Below, in pieces: positions 1 to 6,384 of a DNA stretch of 9,737 nucleotides. The notes under the pieces were generated by a model, which saw only the letters and a program-made list of their open reading frames with translations, ran no database searches and was not told the DNA's origin. Position 1 is the stretch's first letter. The number at the start of each line of letters is the position of its first letter. Origin of the DNA: an uncultured Prevotella sp. (GTDB lineage Bacteria > Bacteroidota > Bacteroidia > Bacteroidales > Bacteroidaceae); NCBI GenBank assembly GCA_937880835.1, contig CALGRN010000244.1:1-9737 (forward strand). The letters run 5' to 3'. Both the position numbers and the translations under genes were made by a program.

Positions 1-124
1 GGAGAGAGTTACCAATGGTAACACCAAAGCCAGGCTCAAGAGGACGAAATTCGAACTTACCGAAATTGTCATTAGCCTCCAGCATTACAACTTTATCAGG
101 TTTTTGAAATGCTAATATCGCCAT
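1..124 (-). CDS. rpoA: DNA-directed RNA polymerase subunit alpha, N-terminal end (cut by window edge)
   Basis: The alpha subunit dimerises to start assembly of RNA polymerase, and its C-terminal domain contacts promoter DNA and activators. The ATG at 124 opens a frame that runs without stop to the window edge, 41 codons plus one base. The peptide begins MAILAFQKPDKVVMLEANDN and continues GKFEFRPLEPGFGVTIGNSL, which matches the N-terminal domain just before the RRILLSS segment; the PLExGFGxTxGN(A/S)L motif is diagnostic (E. coli has PLERGFGHTLGNAL). The remainder of the gene, and rplQ which usually follows, lie outside. It begins 11 bases after rpsD with an A/T-rich leader and no Shine-Dalgarno sequence. 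Confidence 0.95.
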   Translation of the reverse strand, partial: MAILAFQKPDKVVMLEANDNFGKFEFRPLEPGFGVTIGNSL

Positions 125-135
125 TAATTTAATGA

Positions 136-741
136 TTATTTAGAGTACAACTCAACGATTAACTGCTCCTTAATGTTCTCCGGAATGTCGGCACGTTCTG
201 GTTTGTGTAAGAACTTGCCGCTTTTTGTATTGTCATCCCATTCGATCCAAGGATATTTGCTGTGATTGAAACCTGCCAAAGAAGCTTCGATTACTTCGAG
301 AGACTTTGCTTTCTCACGCACTCCGACAACCTGACCGGGCTTAACAGCAAATGAAGGTATGTTCACAACTCGTCCGTCAACAACAATGTGTCTATGACCA
401 ACGAGCTGACGAGCAGCTGCACGAGTAGGAGCGATACCAAGACGGAAAACGACGTTGTCAAGACGACATTCAAGATTTTGCAACAAAACCTCACCGGTGA
501 TACCATCAGACTTAGCAGCCTTATCAAACATATTACGGAACTGACGCTCAAGCACACCATAAGTGTACTTGGCTTTTTGCTTCTCTGCCAACATGACACC
601 GTACTCAGACATCTTTCTGCGACGGTTATTGCCATGCTGTCCAGGAGGGAAGTTTCTTCTGGACAAAACTTTGTCTGCACCAAAAATCGGTTCTCCAAAT
701 CGGCGCGCAATTTTAGATTTCGGACCTATATATCTAGCCAT
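136..741 (-). CDS. rpsD: 30S ribosomal protein S4, zinc-free form
   Basis: S4 (uS4) is a primary 16S rRNA binder that starts assembly of the small-subunit body, affects decoding accuracy and in E. coli represses alpha-operon translation. The 201-residue protein starts MARYIGPKSKIARRFGEP. It lacks the N-terminal zinc-knuckle cysteines found in some S4 proteins; its only cysteine is Cys92 in LECRLDNVV. The S4 RNA-binding domain spans about 91-153, with RLGIAPTRAAARQLVGHRHI (100-119) and VVDGRVVNIPSF as the clearest parts. The C-terminal end IPENIKEQLIVELYSK is typical. It begins after a 93-base gap downstream of rpsK and its stop lies 11 bases before rpoA. Confidence 0.98.
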   Translation of the reverse strand: MARYIGPKSKIARRFGEPIFGADKVLSRRNFPPGQHGNNRRRKMSEYGVMLAEKQKAKYTYGVLERQFRNMFDKAAKSDGITGEVLLQNLECRLDNVVFRLGIAPTRAAARQLVGHRHIVVDGRVVNIPSFAVKPGQVVGVREKAKSLEVIEASLAGFNHSKYPWIEWDDNTKSGKFLHKPERADIPENIKEQLIVELYSK

Positions 742-834
742 AATATTTTATTAAATACTTTCTTTGTTTTTATCTTTATTCTCCTATTCTTAAATTAAGG
801 TGGACATGCACCAAAATAAAAGAATAATTATTGT
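742..834 (-). promoter_or_regulatory. 93-base AT-rich gap between rpsK and rpsD with a small hairpin
   Basis: The second-longest gap of the window. It holds a short stem (GGTG at 812-809 pairing with CACC at 802-799 in the transcript, six-base loop) directly followed by the interrupted palindrome CTTAATTTAAG. An AGGAGA at 785-780 is about 38 bases from the rpsD ATG, too far to act as a ribosome-binding site. There is no U-run after the stem, so it does not look like a terminator, and rpoA continues the operon. Since S4 is the alpha-operon repressor in E. coli, an S4-binding leader is conceivable but unsupported. Confidence 0.2.
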
Positions 835-1224
835 TTATACACGACGACGCTTTGGAGGACGGCATCCATTATGTGGAAGCGGAGTAACGTCAATAATTTC
901 TGTAACCTCTATACCTGCACCATGAACGGCACGTATAGCAGACTCACGTCCGTTACCGGGTCCTTTTACATAAGCTTTCACTTTACGCAAACCAAGTTCG
1001 AAAGCGACTTTCGCACAGTCTTCTGCTGCCATCTGGGCTGCATAAGGGGTATTCTTCTTTGAACCGCGAAAGCCCATTTTACCTGCTGATGACCAAGATA
1101 TAATCTGACCTTCGTTGTTTGCCAAGGACACGATAATGTTATTGAATGAGCTATGAACATGAAGCTGTCCGAGAGCATCTACTCTTACATTTCTTTTTTT
1201 AGATGTTGCTGTTTTTTTTGCCAT
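835..1224 (-). CDS. rpsK: 30S ribosomal protein S11
   Basis: S11 (uS11) lines the platform of the small subunit where mRNA passes the E site, near S7 and S18. The 129-residue product equals E. coli S11 in length. It has a basic N-terminus (AKKTATSKKRNVRVDALGQL), SSFNNIIVSLANNEG (25-39), SSAGKMGFRGSKKNTPYAAQ (45-64), the GPGNGRESAIRAVHGAG loop (88-104) and the near-invariant end IDVTPLPHNGCRPPKRRRV (111-129). Asn119-Gly120 corresponds to the site in E. coli S11 reported to carry isoaspartate. The start is the ATG at 1224; its leader contains the repeat arrays described separately and no Shine-Dalgarno sequence. Confidence 0.98.
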   Translation of the reverse strand: MAKKTATSKKRNVRVDALGQLHVHSSFNNIIVSLANNEGQIISWSSAGKMGFRGSKKNTPYAAQMAAEDCAKVAFELGLRKVKAYVKGPGNGRESAIRAVHGAGIEVTEIIDVTPLPHNGCRPPKRRRV

Positions 1225-1310
1225 AATCTTTTTTAGTTTAAAGTTTTAAGTCTTGAGTTTAAAAAGCAGAGAATTTTCTCAACTATAACTCATCAACTCT
1301 CAACTAAATT
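1225..1310 (-). repeat. Two inverted arrays of 7-bp repeats between rpsM and rpsK
   Basis: Two four-copy, period-7 arrays face each other. On the + strand, 1234-1261 reads TAGTTTA, AAGTTTT, AAGTCTT, GAGTTTA, each with AGT at positions 2-4. On the - strand, 1306-1279 reads TAGTTGA, GAGTTGA, TGAGTTA, TAGTTGA (the third unit is shifted by a base). A 17-base spacer between them overlaps a small palindrome, GAGAATTTTCTC (1269-1280). In the transcript the outer parts can pair over about 14 positions with one G-A mismatch (bases 1308-1295 with 1245-1232), ending 7 bases before the rpsK ATG. This may be a regulatory hairpin or a degenerating simple-sequence expansion. Confidence 0.6.
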
Positions 1311-1691
1311 TTACTTAGTAGCCTTTTTCTTATTAGCAACAGTCTTCTTCTTTCCCTTACGGGTGCGAGCATTATTCTTAGTACTCTGACCGCGAACAGG
1401 AAGACCGTTACGATGACGAACTCCACGATAGCAACCAATATCCATCAGTCGCTTGATATTCATTTGGATCTCAGAACGGAGATCACCTTCAACCTTGAAT
1501 TCAGCGCCGATAATTTCACGGATCTTAGCAGCCTCATCGTCAGTCCAATCGCACACCTTAGTGTCGCGGTTAACGCCGGCTTTATCCAATATCTTTGCTG
1601 AACTACTTCGACCTATACCGTAGATATAAGTCAATGCGATTTCGCCACGCTTATTCTGGGGCAAATCTACTCCAACAATTCTTATTGCCAT
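1311..1691 (-). CDS. rpsM: 30S ribosomal protein S13
   Basis: S13 (uS13) sits in the head of the small subunit, contacts the P-site tRNA and forms bridges to L5 and 23S rRNA. The 126-residue protein has the N-terminal helix-hairpin-helix part (YIYGIGRSSSAKIL, 22-35), the helical middle, and the conserved basic segment GCYRGVRHRNGLPVRGQST (86-104) with NNARTRKG after it. The C-terminal tail is a run of lysines (KGKKKTVANKKKATK), which reaches the tRNA in known structures. It is the first alpha-operon gene in E. coli, where S4 represses translation at its leader; the 48-base leader here is A/T-only in appearance and shows no clear pseudoknot to me. An unusual repeat-filled gap follows before rpsK. 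Confidence 0.98.
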   Translation of the reverse strand: MAIRIVGVDLPQNKRGEIALTYIYGIGRSSSAKILDKAGVNRDTKVCDWTDDEAAKIREIIGAEFKVEGDLRSEIQMNIKRLMDIGCYRGVRHRNGLPVRGQSTKNNARTRKGKKKTVANKKKATK

Positions 1692-1739
1692 GTTGTTAGT
1701 TAATAATTAAAAATGTAAATAAATGAATTTTGTTCAAGA

Positions 1740-1856
1740 TTAACCCTGACGTTGCTTGTACTTAGGGTTCTTCTTGTTGATTACGTACAAACGACCACCG
1801 CGGCGAACCAACTTGCAGTCTGGAGTACGTGGTTTAACAGATGCTCTTGTTTTCAT
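1740..1856 (-). CDS. rpmJ: 50S ribosomal protein L36, zinc-free form
   Basis: L36 (bL36) is the smallest large-subunit protein and organises 23S rRNA near the base of the stalk. Reading the minus strand from the ATG at 1856 gives 38 residues beginning MKTRASVKPRTPDCKLVRRG and ending KYKQRQG, which matches the family at both ends and in length. The zinc ribbon is lost: only Cys14 remains of the usual three Cys plus one His, with Thr11 in the place of the first cysteine and Tyr where the histidine would be (PKYKQ instead of PKHKQ). It is thus the zinc-free type. The gene lies between infA and rpsM (48-base gap to rpsM). It is short enough to be missed by ORF callers. Confidence 0.96.
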   Translation of the reverse strand: MKTRASVKPRTPDCKLVRRGGRLYVINKKNPKYKQRQG

Positions 1857-1882
1857 AAGAGATTTATAATAATTTTGGTTTA

Positions 1883-2101
1883 TTATTTGTATCGGAAACA
1901 AATTCTGCCCTTTGTAAGATCATAGGGGCTCATTTCTACTTTCACTTTGTCACCCGGCAGTATTTTGATGTAGTGCATTCTCATTTTACCGGAGATATGC
2001 GCTATTATCTGCACTCCATTTTCAAGTTCAACGCGAAACATCGCATTAGACAGGGACTCTATTATGGTTCCGTCTTGCTCAATTGCGGATTGTTTTGCCA
2101 T
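1883..2101 (-). CDS. infA: Translation initiation factor IF-1
   Basis: IF1 binds the A site of the small subunit during initiation and works with IF2 and IF3 to select the start codon and initiator tRNA. The 72-residue protein is a single S1-like OB-fold domain covering nearly the whole length, with the family signature AMFRVELENGVQIIAHISGK (20-39), MRMHYIKILPGDKVKVEMSP and the end DLTKGRICFRYK. Length equals that of E. coli IF1. Its ATG is just 3 bases after the map stop, and rpmJ follows after a 26-base A/T-rich gap, the map-infA-rpmJ arrangement usual in Gram-positives and Bacteroidetes. Confidence 0.98.
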   Translation of the reverse strand: MAKQSAIEQDGTIIESLSNAMFRVELENGVQIIAHISGKMRMHYIKILPGDKVKVEMSPYDLTKGRICFRYK

Positions 2102-2104
2102 AAA

Positions 2105-2896
2105 TCAATGTATTTCTTTTTCTATTTCCTCAAACGATGATAAAATCTCGGCATTACCATTTCTTATAGCTATGGTATGTTCAAAGTGGGCTGCAGGCTT
2201 TCCATCTCTTGTACGTATAGTCCAACGATCAGGCATCATATATATGTCACGCAAACCTAACGTTATCATAGGTTCTATAGCTATACACATTCCGGATTTC
2301 AGAAGAACTCCGCTTCCACTACTGCCATAGTTTGGTATATGTGGCTCTTCATGCATCTCACGACCTATTCCATGTCCCGTAAGTTCTCGGACAACGCTGT
2401 ATCCCTTTGCCTCACAATGCCCTTGAATTGCATTGCCTATATCACCAACATGCTTTCCCGCGACGGCATGCTCTATACCAATGTAAAGAGACTCTTTTGT
2501 TGTTTTCAATAACTGACGGACTTCTTCTGAAACTTCTCCTACACAAAAAGTGTAACAACTGTCACCATTAAAGCCATCAATCAAAGTACCACAATCAACA
2601 GATATTATATCTCCATCTTTCAGTATAGTCCTGTCATCAGGAATACCATGCACAACGACATCATTCACTGATGTACATATGCTACCGGGAAATGACCCTC
2701 CAAAAGGATTTGGAAAATTCTTGAATGTAGGAATTGCTCCGTTATCTCTAATGAATTCCTCCGCTATTTTATCCAGTTGGAGGGTCGTTACACCTGGTTT
2801 TATATATTTTGCCAATTCGCCTAATGTGTCACCAACTAATTGGTTCGCACGGCGCATAAGCACGATTTCATCTTCCGTCTTCAGAAATATACTCAT
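2105..2896 (-). CDS. map: Methionine aminopeptidase, type I
   Basis: This enzyme removes the initiator methionine from nascent proteins whose second residue is small, acting at the ribosome exit. The 263-residue protein has the type I 'pita-bread' fold pattern with all five metal ligands in place: Asp101 (ISVDCGT), Asp112 (FNGDSC), His175 (TGHGIGREMHEEPHIPNYG), Glu208 (AIEPMIT) and Glu239 (HFEHTIAI). His84 in VVHGIPDD matches the substrate-binding histidine of E. coli Map. Length is like E. coli Map (264), so there is no type II insert and no N-terminal zinc-finger extension. It lies 18 bases after secY and 3 bases before infA; adk, often found between secY and map in other bacteria, is absent here. 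The start is the ATG at 2896 (MSIFLKTEDE). Confidence 0.97.
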   Translation of the reverse strand: MSIFLKTEDEIVLMRRANQLVGDTLGELAKYIKPGVTTLQLDKIAEEFIRDNGAIPTFKNFPNPFGGSFPGSICTSVNDVVVHGIPDDRTILKDGDIISVDCGTLIDGFNGDSCYTFCVGEVSEEVRQLLKTTKESLYIGIEHAVAGKHVGDIGNAIQGHCEAKGYSVVRELTGHGIGREMHEEPHIPNYGSSGSGVLLKSGMCIAIEPMITLGLRDIYMMPDRWTIRTRDGKPAAHFEHTIAIRNGNAEILSSFEEIEKEIH

Positions 2897-2914
2897 TTCT
2901 TAGGAACAAGATTA

Positions 2915-4252
2915 TCAATATGCAGAAACACCATTATTACGAGTATGACCTGAATTCAGCAAACCATCATAATGACGCATCATCAGATGACTCTCTATCT
3001 GTTGCAGTGAATCCATAACAACTCCGACGAGAATCAACAATGAAGTTCCACCAAAGAATTGTGAGAATGCCTGCTGAACATTAAGTAATCCTGCAAGTGC
3101 CGGCATAATAGCAATGAATGCAATGAACAATGAACCGGGCAAAGTAATACGAGACATTACGGTATCAATATACTCAGCTGTATCTTTTCCGGGTTTGATA
3201 CCGGGAATAAAACCGTTATTGCGTTTCATGTCTTCTGCCATCTGATGAGGATTCAAGGTAATCGCTGTATAGAAATATGTAAATGCAATAACCAATATCA
3301 CATATACAACATTATAAAGCAGACTTCTATTATCCATCAACTGACGAACAACATTGCTTGCACCTTCCGACTGATACTGAACGATTGCCAAAGGAATAAA
3401 CATCAATGCTTGCGCAAAGATGATTGGCATTACATTAGCAGCAAACAATTTCAGTGGAATATACTGACGTGCGCCTCCATACTGTTTATTACCTACAAGA
3501 CGCTTAGCATACTGTACAGGAATTCGGCGTGTACCTTGTACCAAAAGTATAGCAGCACAAACAACTGCGTACAGGATGAGTATTTCGGCTATAAGCATAA
3601 CAATTCCACCGCCTGAAATAGCAGTAAATCGAGAACTTATCTCCTGAATAAACGCTTGTGGTAAACGGGCAATGATACCAATCATAATGATTATAGAAAT
3701 ACCATTTCCTATTCCTTTATCAGTAATGCGTTCACCCAACCAAAGGATGAACATACTTCCTGCTGCGAGTATGATTGTTGCGGGAATCATAAAAACAGAC
3801 CACTCTATTCCCGTTGCAAGGGCAGCTGCAGACTGCATTTTAAGATTAATAAGGTAAGACGGAGCTTGAAATATCAATATAGCTATTGTCAAGATACGTG
3901 TGTACCAATTTATCTTTTTATGACCGCTCTCACCCTCACGTTGCATCTTTTGGAAATAAGGCACTGCAACAGCAAGAAGCTGCATAACGATAGAAGCTGA
4001 GATGTAAGGCATGATTCCCAATGCGAAAATAGACGCATTAGAAAATGCACCACCAGAGAACATGTCCAACAGTGACATAAGTCCACCTGAGGTTTGCGAC
4101 TGTAATTTTTCCAACATACTCGGGTTTATACCGGGAAGTACAACAAACGAGCCGAAACGGTAAATAGCCGTAAATAGAAGAGTAACAAGGATACGCTGAC
4201 GCAGATCCTCTATCTTCCAACAGTTCTGTAGTGTCTCAATAAACTTTTTCAT
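2915..4252 (-). CDS. secY: Preprotein translocase channel subunit SecY
   Basis: SecY forms the protein-conducting channel of the inner membrane with SecE and SecG; SecA drives post-translational export through it and ribosomes dock on its cytoplasmic loops. The 445-residue product matches E. coli SecY (443) and shows the expected ten hydrophobic segments, starting at about residues 21-40 and 73-97 and ending near 402-418. Recognisable parts are GINP after the first segment, the plug region with LLDMFSGGAFSNASIFALGI (61-80), GNGISIIIMIGI (183-194), the ribosome/SecA-binding loop RRIPVQYAKRLVGNKQYGGA (242-261), and FTYFYTAITLNPHQMAEDMK (324-343) with GFIPGIKPGKDTAEYID (347-363). The start codon is 4 bases after the rplO stop and no Shine-Dalgarno sequence is visible. 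In E. coli secY also sits at the end of spc. Confidence 0.98.
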   Translation of the reverse strand: MKKFIETLQNCWKIEDLRQRILVTLLFTAIYRFGSFVVLPGINPSMLEKLQSQTSGGLMSLLDMFSGGAFSNASIFALGIMPYISASIVMQLLAVAVPYFQKMQREGESGHKKINWYTRILTIAILIFQAPSYLINLKMQSAAALATGIEWSVFMIPATIILAAGSMFILWLGERITDKGIGNGISIIIMIGIIARLPQAFIQEISSRFTAISGGGIVMLIAEILILYAVVCAAILLVQGTRRIPVQYAKRLVGNKQYGGARQYIPLKLFAANVMPIIFAQALMFIPLAIVQYQSEGASNVVRQLMDNRSLLYNVVYVILVIAFTYFYTAITLNPHQMAEDMKRNNGFIPGIKPGKDTAEYIDTVMSRITLPGSLFIAFIAIMPALAGLLNVQQAFSQFFGGTSLLILVGVVMDSLQQIESHLMMRHYDGLLNSGHTRNNGVSAY

Positions 4253-4256
4253 TTAC

Positions 4257-4703
4257 TTAGATTATAGTTGTGTTACCACCTACTGCCTTGATTGCTTCTT
4301 CGGCAGTTTTTGAGAAAGCATTTGCTTCAACTTCTAATTTTGCTTTCAACTCACCATTACCTAGAATCTTAACAAGTTCTTTACCATTGGTAAGACCTGC
4401 CTCTTTCAATTCAGCAATACCAATCTTTGTAAAGTTTCTTGTCTCTGCAAGGCTTTGAAGTGTTGAGAGATTAACTGCAAAGTATTCTTTGTGATTGATG
4501 TTTTTAAATCCAGCTTTTGGAACTCGACGTTGTAGTGGCATCTGACCACCTTCAAAACCAATCTTTCTCTTATAACCAGAGCGAGACTTTGCACCTTTGT
4601 GTCCACGTGTAGAAGTACCACCCAGTCCTGAACCGGGACCACGACCGATACGACGACGTGAGTGCGTTGAACCTGCTGCTGGTTTCAAATTATTTAATTT
4701 CAT
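4257..4703 (-). CDS. rplO: 50S ribosomal protein L15
   Basis: L15 (uL15) is an early- to mid-assembling large-subunit protein with a long extended N-terminal arm that threads through 23S rRNA. From the ATG at 4703 it is 148 residues. The Gly/Arg-rich arm is plain: MKLNNLKPAAGSTHSRRRIG (1-20), RGPGSGLGGTSTRGHKGAKS (21-40), then GFEGGQMPLQRRVPKAGF (49-66). The C-terminal globular half ends GNTTII. A TTG further upstream at 4733 would add ten residues (NNYLNRKAI) and overlap the rpmD stop; the ATG is chosen because MKLNNLKPAAGS is the conserved family start. The stop codon is 4 bases before secY, so L15 and SecY synthesis may be coupled. Confidence 0.98.
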   Translation of the reverse strand: MKLNNLKPAAGSTHSRRRIGRGPGSGLGGTSTRGHKGAKSRSGYKRKIGFEGGQMPLQRRVPKAGFKNINHKEYFAVNLSTLQSLAETRNFTKIGIAELKEAGLTNGKELVKILGNGELKAKLEVEANAFSKTAEEAIKAVGGNTTII

Positions 4704-4725
4704 AATTGCTTTTCTGTTTAAATAA

Positions 4726-4902
4726 TTATTCAACTACGGTTACCAAATGATGAACCTTACGGATCATTCCACGAATACTGGGAGTATCCTCTACTTCAAC
4801 AATCTGAGAGATTTTGCGAAGTCCCAAATTCAAAAGCGTACTCTTCTGATCTTTAGGATAACCTATTCTGCTCTTTATCTGCTTGATTTTTATTGTTGCC
4901 AT
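4726..4902 (-). CDS. rpmD: 50S ribosomal protein L30
   Basis: L30 (uL30) is a small alpha/beta protein on the outer side of the large subunit, absent from some bacterial lineages but present here. From the ATG at 4902 the product is 58 residues, matching the family. It starts MATIKIKQIKSRIGYPKDQK and contains LRKISQIVEVEDTPSIRGMI, with the VxDTPxxRGM core that defines L30. The longer frame (ATG at 4911, adding MFT) is rejected because of the spacing to AGGAGG. It sits between rpsE and rplO. The stop codon is 22 bases before the rplO ATG. Confidence 0.96.
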   Translation of the reverse strand: MATIKIKQIKSRIGYPKDQKSTLLNLGLRKISQIVEVEDTPSIRGMIRKVHHLVTVVE

Positions 4903-4911
4903 TGTAAACAT

Positions 4912-4917
4912 CCTCCT
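4912..4917 (-). promoter_or_regulatory. Shine-Dalgarno sequence for rpmD
   Basis: On the minus strand a perfect AGGAGG lies 9 bases before the ATG at 4902. An earlier in-frame ATG at 4911 directly touches the AGGAGG with no spacer, which is too close to be used, so the downstream ATG (MATIKIKQIK) is the likely start. A six-base perfect match is notable in this lineage. Confidence 0.78.
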
Positions 4918-4920
4918 AAA

Positions 4921-5433
4921 TTAACCGTTAAATACTTTATTCATACTGATGCCACGAACTCCGGCAATGGTATAAGCATCACGCATCTCGCTTAATGCTT
5001 CAATAGTAGCCTTAACCAAGTTATGTGGGTTAGATGAACCCTTAGACTTAGCAATAACATCCTTTATGCCGGCACTCTCCAATACAGCGCGCATAGCACC
5101 TCCGGCTTTAAGACCTGTTCCGGCAGCCGCAGGTTTCAATAGAACTTGTGCTCCTCCGAAAGAAGTTTCCATCTCATGAGGGATTGTACCTTTAAGTACA
5201 GGGACCTTAACAAGATTTTTCTTTGCAGATTCAACTCCTTTTGCAATCGCAGCAGTCACTTCACCAGCTTTACCAAGTCCCCAGCCAATAATGCCATTAC
5301 CGTCTCCTACAACGACAATAGCAGCGAAAGTGAAGGTACGACCACCTTTTGTTACTTTTGTAACACGGTTAATAGCAACCAATCTGTCTTTTAATTCAAC
5401 GTCACTATTTACTTTTACTTTATTCATTGCCAT
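4921..5433 (-). CDS. rpsE: 30S ribosomal protein S5
   Basis: S5 (uS5) lies where head and body of the small subunit meet, contributes to decoding accuracy and lines the mRNA entry tunnel with S3 and S4. The 170-residue product has an N-terminal dsRBD-like domain (about 14-78; VTKGGRTFTFAAIVVVGDGN, GWGLGKAGEVTAAIAKG) and the C-terminal S5 domain with GTGLKAGGAMRAVLESAG (106-123) and GSSNPHNLVKATIEAL. Two in-frame ATGs lie close together (MAMNKV); the first, at 5433, leaves a 6-base gap after rplR and is chosen, but Met3 is possible. No Shine-Dalgarno sequence precedes it. The stop codon is followed within 4 bases by the rpmD ribosome-binding site. Confidence 0.98.
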   Translation of the reverse strand: MAMNKVKVNSDVELKDRLVAINRVTKVTKGGRTFTFAAIVVVGDGNGIIGWGLGKAGEVTAAIAKGVESAKKNLVKVPVLKGTIPHEMETSFGGAQVLLKPAAAGTGLKAGGAMRAVLESAGIKDVIAKSKGSSNPHNLVKATIEALSEMRDAYTIAGVRGISMNKVFNG

Positions 5434-5439
5434 AATCGT

Positions 5440-5784
5440 TTAAAATTTAAGTCCACCTTTACGTGCTGCATCAGCAAGTTCTTTAACTCGACCGTGATAA
5501 AGATAACCATTACGATCGAAAACCACCTTTTCAATTCCTGCTGCTTGGGCTTTTTGTGCAACAAGTTCACCTACCTTAGCAGCTTGTTCTTTCTTTGGCA
5601 TGGTTTCAAGACCAAGAGAAGATGCAGAAGCAAGAGTATTGCCTGTCAAATCATTTATTATCTGTACGTAAATCTGTTTGTTTGAACGGAATACGCTCAT
5701 ACGTGGACGTTCTGTCGTGCCATTTACGCTTTTACGAACTCTAAACTTTATTTTTATTCGTCTTTCTACTTTCTTTGTTGTCAT
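5440..5784 (-). CDS. rplR: 50S ribosomal protein L18
   Basis: L18 (uL18) binds 5S rRNA and, with L5, helps attach it to the 23S rRNA in the central protuberance. The 114-residue product has the basic N-terminus (TTKKVERRIKIKFRVRKSVN) used for RNA binding, the RPRMSVFRSNKQIYVQII core (27-44), and the highly conserved end VVFDRNGYLYHGRVKELADA followed by RKGGLKF. Length is close to E. coli L18 (117). The leader after rplF is 18 bases of A/T-rich sequence without a Shine-Dalgarno sequence, and rpsE begins 6 bases after its stop. Confidence 0.98.
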   Translation of the reverse strand: MTTKKVERRIKIKFRVRKSVNGTTERPRMSVFRSNKQIYVQIINDLTGNTLASASSLGLETMPKKEQAAKVGELVAQKAQAAGIEKVVFDRNGYLYHGRVKELADAARKGGLKF

Positions 5785-5802
5785 AATCTTAAATTATTAA
5801 AA

Positions 5803-6369
5803 TTACTTAGCAGCAGCAGTCTTACCAGACTTTCTGCGAATGACCTCACCTTGGAACAATATTCCTTTTCCTTTATATGGCTCAGGCTTACGGAAAGAAC
5901 GAATCTTTGCACAAATGCGTCCGAGCAAATCTTTATCGCAAGACTCCAAAGTTATAATTGGATTCTGGTTTCTTTCACTCTTTGTCTCAACTTTTACTTC
6001 TTTGGGAAGCTGTATGAATATCGGATGAGTGTAACCAAGAGAGAATTCTATAAGATTTCCTTGATTAGATACACGGTAACCAACACCTACAAGTTCCAAA
6101 ACTTTGGTATAGCCTTCACTTACACCAACAACCATGTTGTTTACAAGTGAACGATAAAGACCATGATAAGCTTGTTTCTGCTTATAGTTCACAGGACTGT
6201 TCTCGTCTATTTCTAATACGATTTGACCATCTTCGATATTAATCTTTATAGAAGCATCCACTTTCTGTGAGAGTTCTCCTTTTGGACCTTTAACCGAAAC
6301 AATACCATCTTTATTCGTAACAGTTACTCCCGCAGGAATCATAATTGGTAATTTTCCTATTCTTGACAT
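5803..6369 (-). CDS. rplF: 50S ribosomal protein L6
   Basis: L6 (uL6) lies at the base of the L7/L12 stalk near the sarcin-ricin loop and the factor-binding site. From the ATG at 6369 the protein is 188 residues and starts MSRIGKLPI, the family N-terminus. It contains the two duplicated L6 domains (roughly residues 11-82 and 90-165): VSVKGPKGELSQ in the first, and FRKPEPYKGKGI plus the basic end IRRKSGKTAAAK in the second. The frame is open further upstream to a TTG at 6384, but that start would sit on the ribosome-binding site. It lies between rpsH and rplR (18-base gap), the standard spc order. It is one of two genes here with a strong Shine-Dalgarno sequence. Confidence 0.98.
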   Translation of the reverse strand: MSRIGKLPIMIPAGVTVTNKDGIVSVKGPKGELSQKVDASIKINIEDGQIVLEIDENSPVNYKQKQAYHGLYRSLVNNMVVGVSEGYTKVLELVGVGYRVSNQGNLIEFSLGYTHPIFIQLPKEVKVETKSERNQNPIITLESCDKDLLGRICAKIRSFRKPEPYKGKGILFQGEVIRRKSGKTAAAK

Positions 6370-6377
6370 ATAAAAAT

Positions 6378-6382
6378 CCTCC
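6378..6382 (-). promoter_or_regulatory. Shine-Dalgarno sequence for rplF
   Basis: On the minus strand GGAGG lies 8 bases before the ATG at 6369. It decides the start: a TTG at 6384 in the same frame would add five residues (start-EDFY) but overlaps this site itself, so the ATG giving MSRIGKLP is chosen. A full GGAGG is unusual for a Bacteroidales ribosomal-protein gene. Confidence 0.75.
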
Positions 6383-6384
6383 AA

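Noticed and set aside
388..798. Plus-strand ORF of 136 codons
   Set aside because: It lies opposite rpsD, which is an unambiguous S4; the peptide resembles no family and is an antisense shadow.
799..834. Possible Bacteroidales promoter (TATTTTG-like) upstream of rpsD
   Set aside because: It is one base short of the TAnnTTTG element and has no TTG at the expected upstream distance; all gaps are A/T-rich so partial matches are expected.
3245..3616. Plus-strand ORF of 123 codons inside secY
   Set aside because: Antisense to conserved SecY membrane segments; the composition follows from the opposite frame of hydrophobic codons.
4704..4733. Upstream TTG start for rplO adding ten residues
   Set aside because: It would overlap the rpmD stop and precede the conserved L15 start MKLNNLKPAAGS; no ribosome-binding site supports it.
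4903..4911. Upstream ATG for rpmD adding MFT
   Set aside because: It touches the AGGAGG without spacer, so initiation there is unlikely, and L30 proteins begin at the next ATG.
6370..6384. Upstream TTG start for rplF adding five residues
   Set aside because: The TTG shares bases with the GGAGG site that serves the ATG at 6369; the family begins MSRIGKLP.
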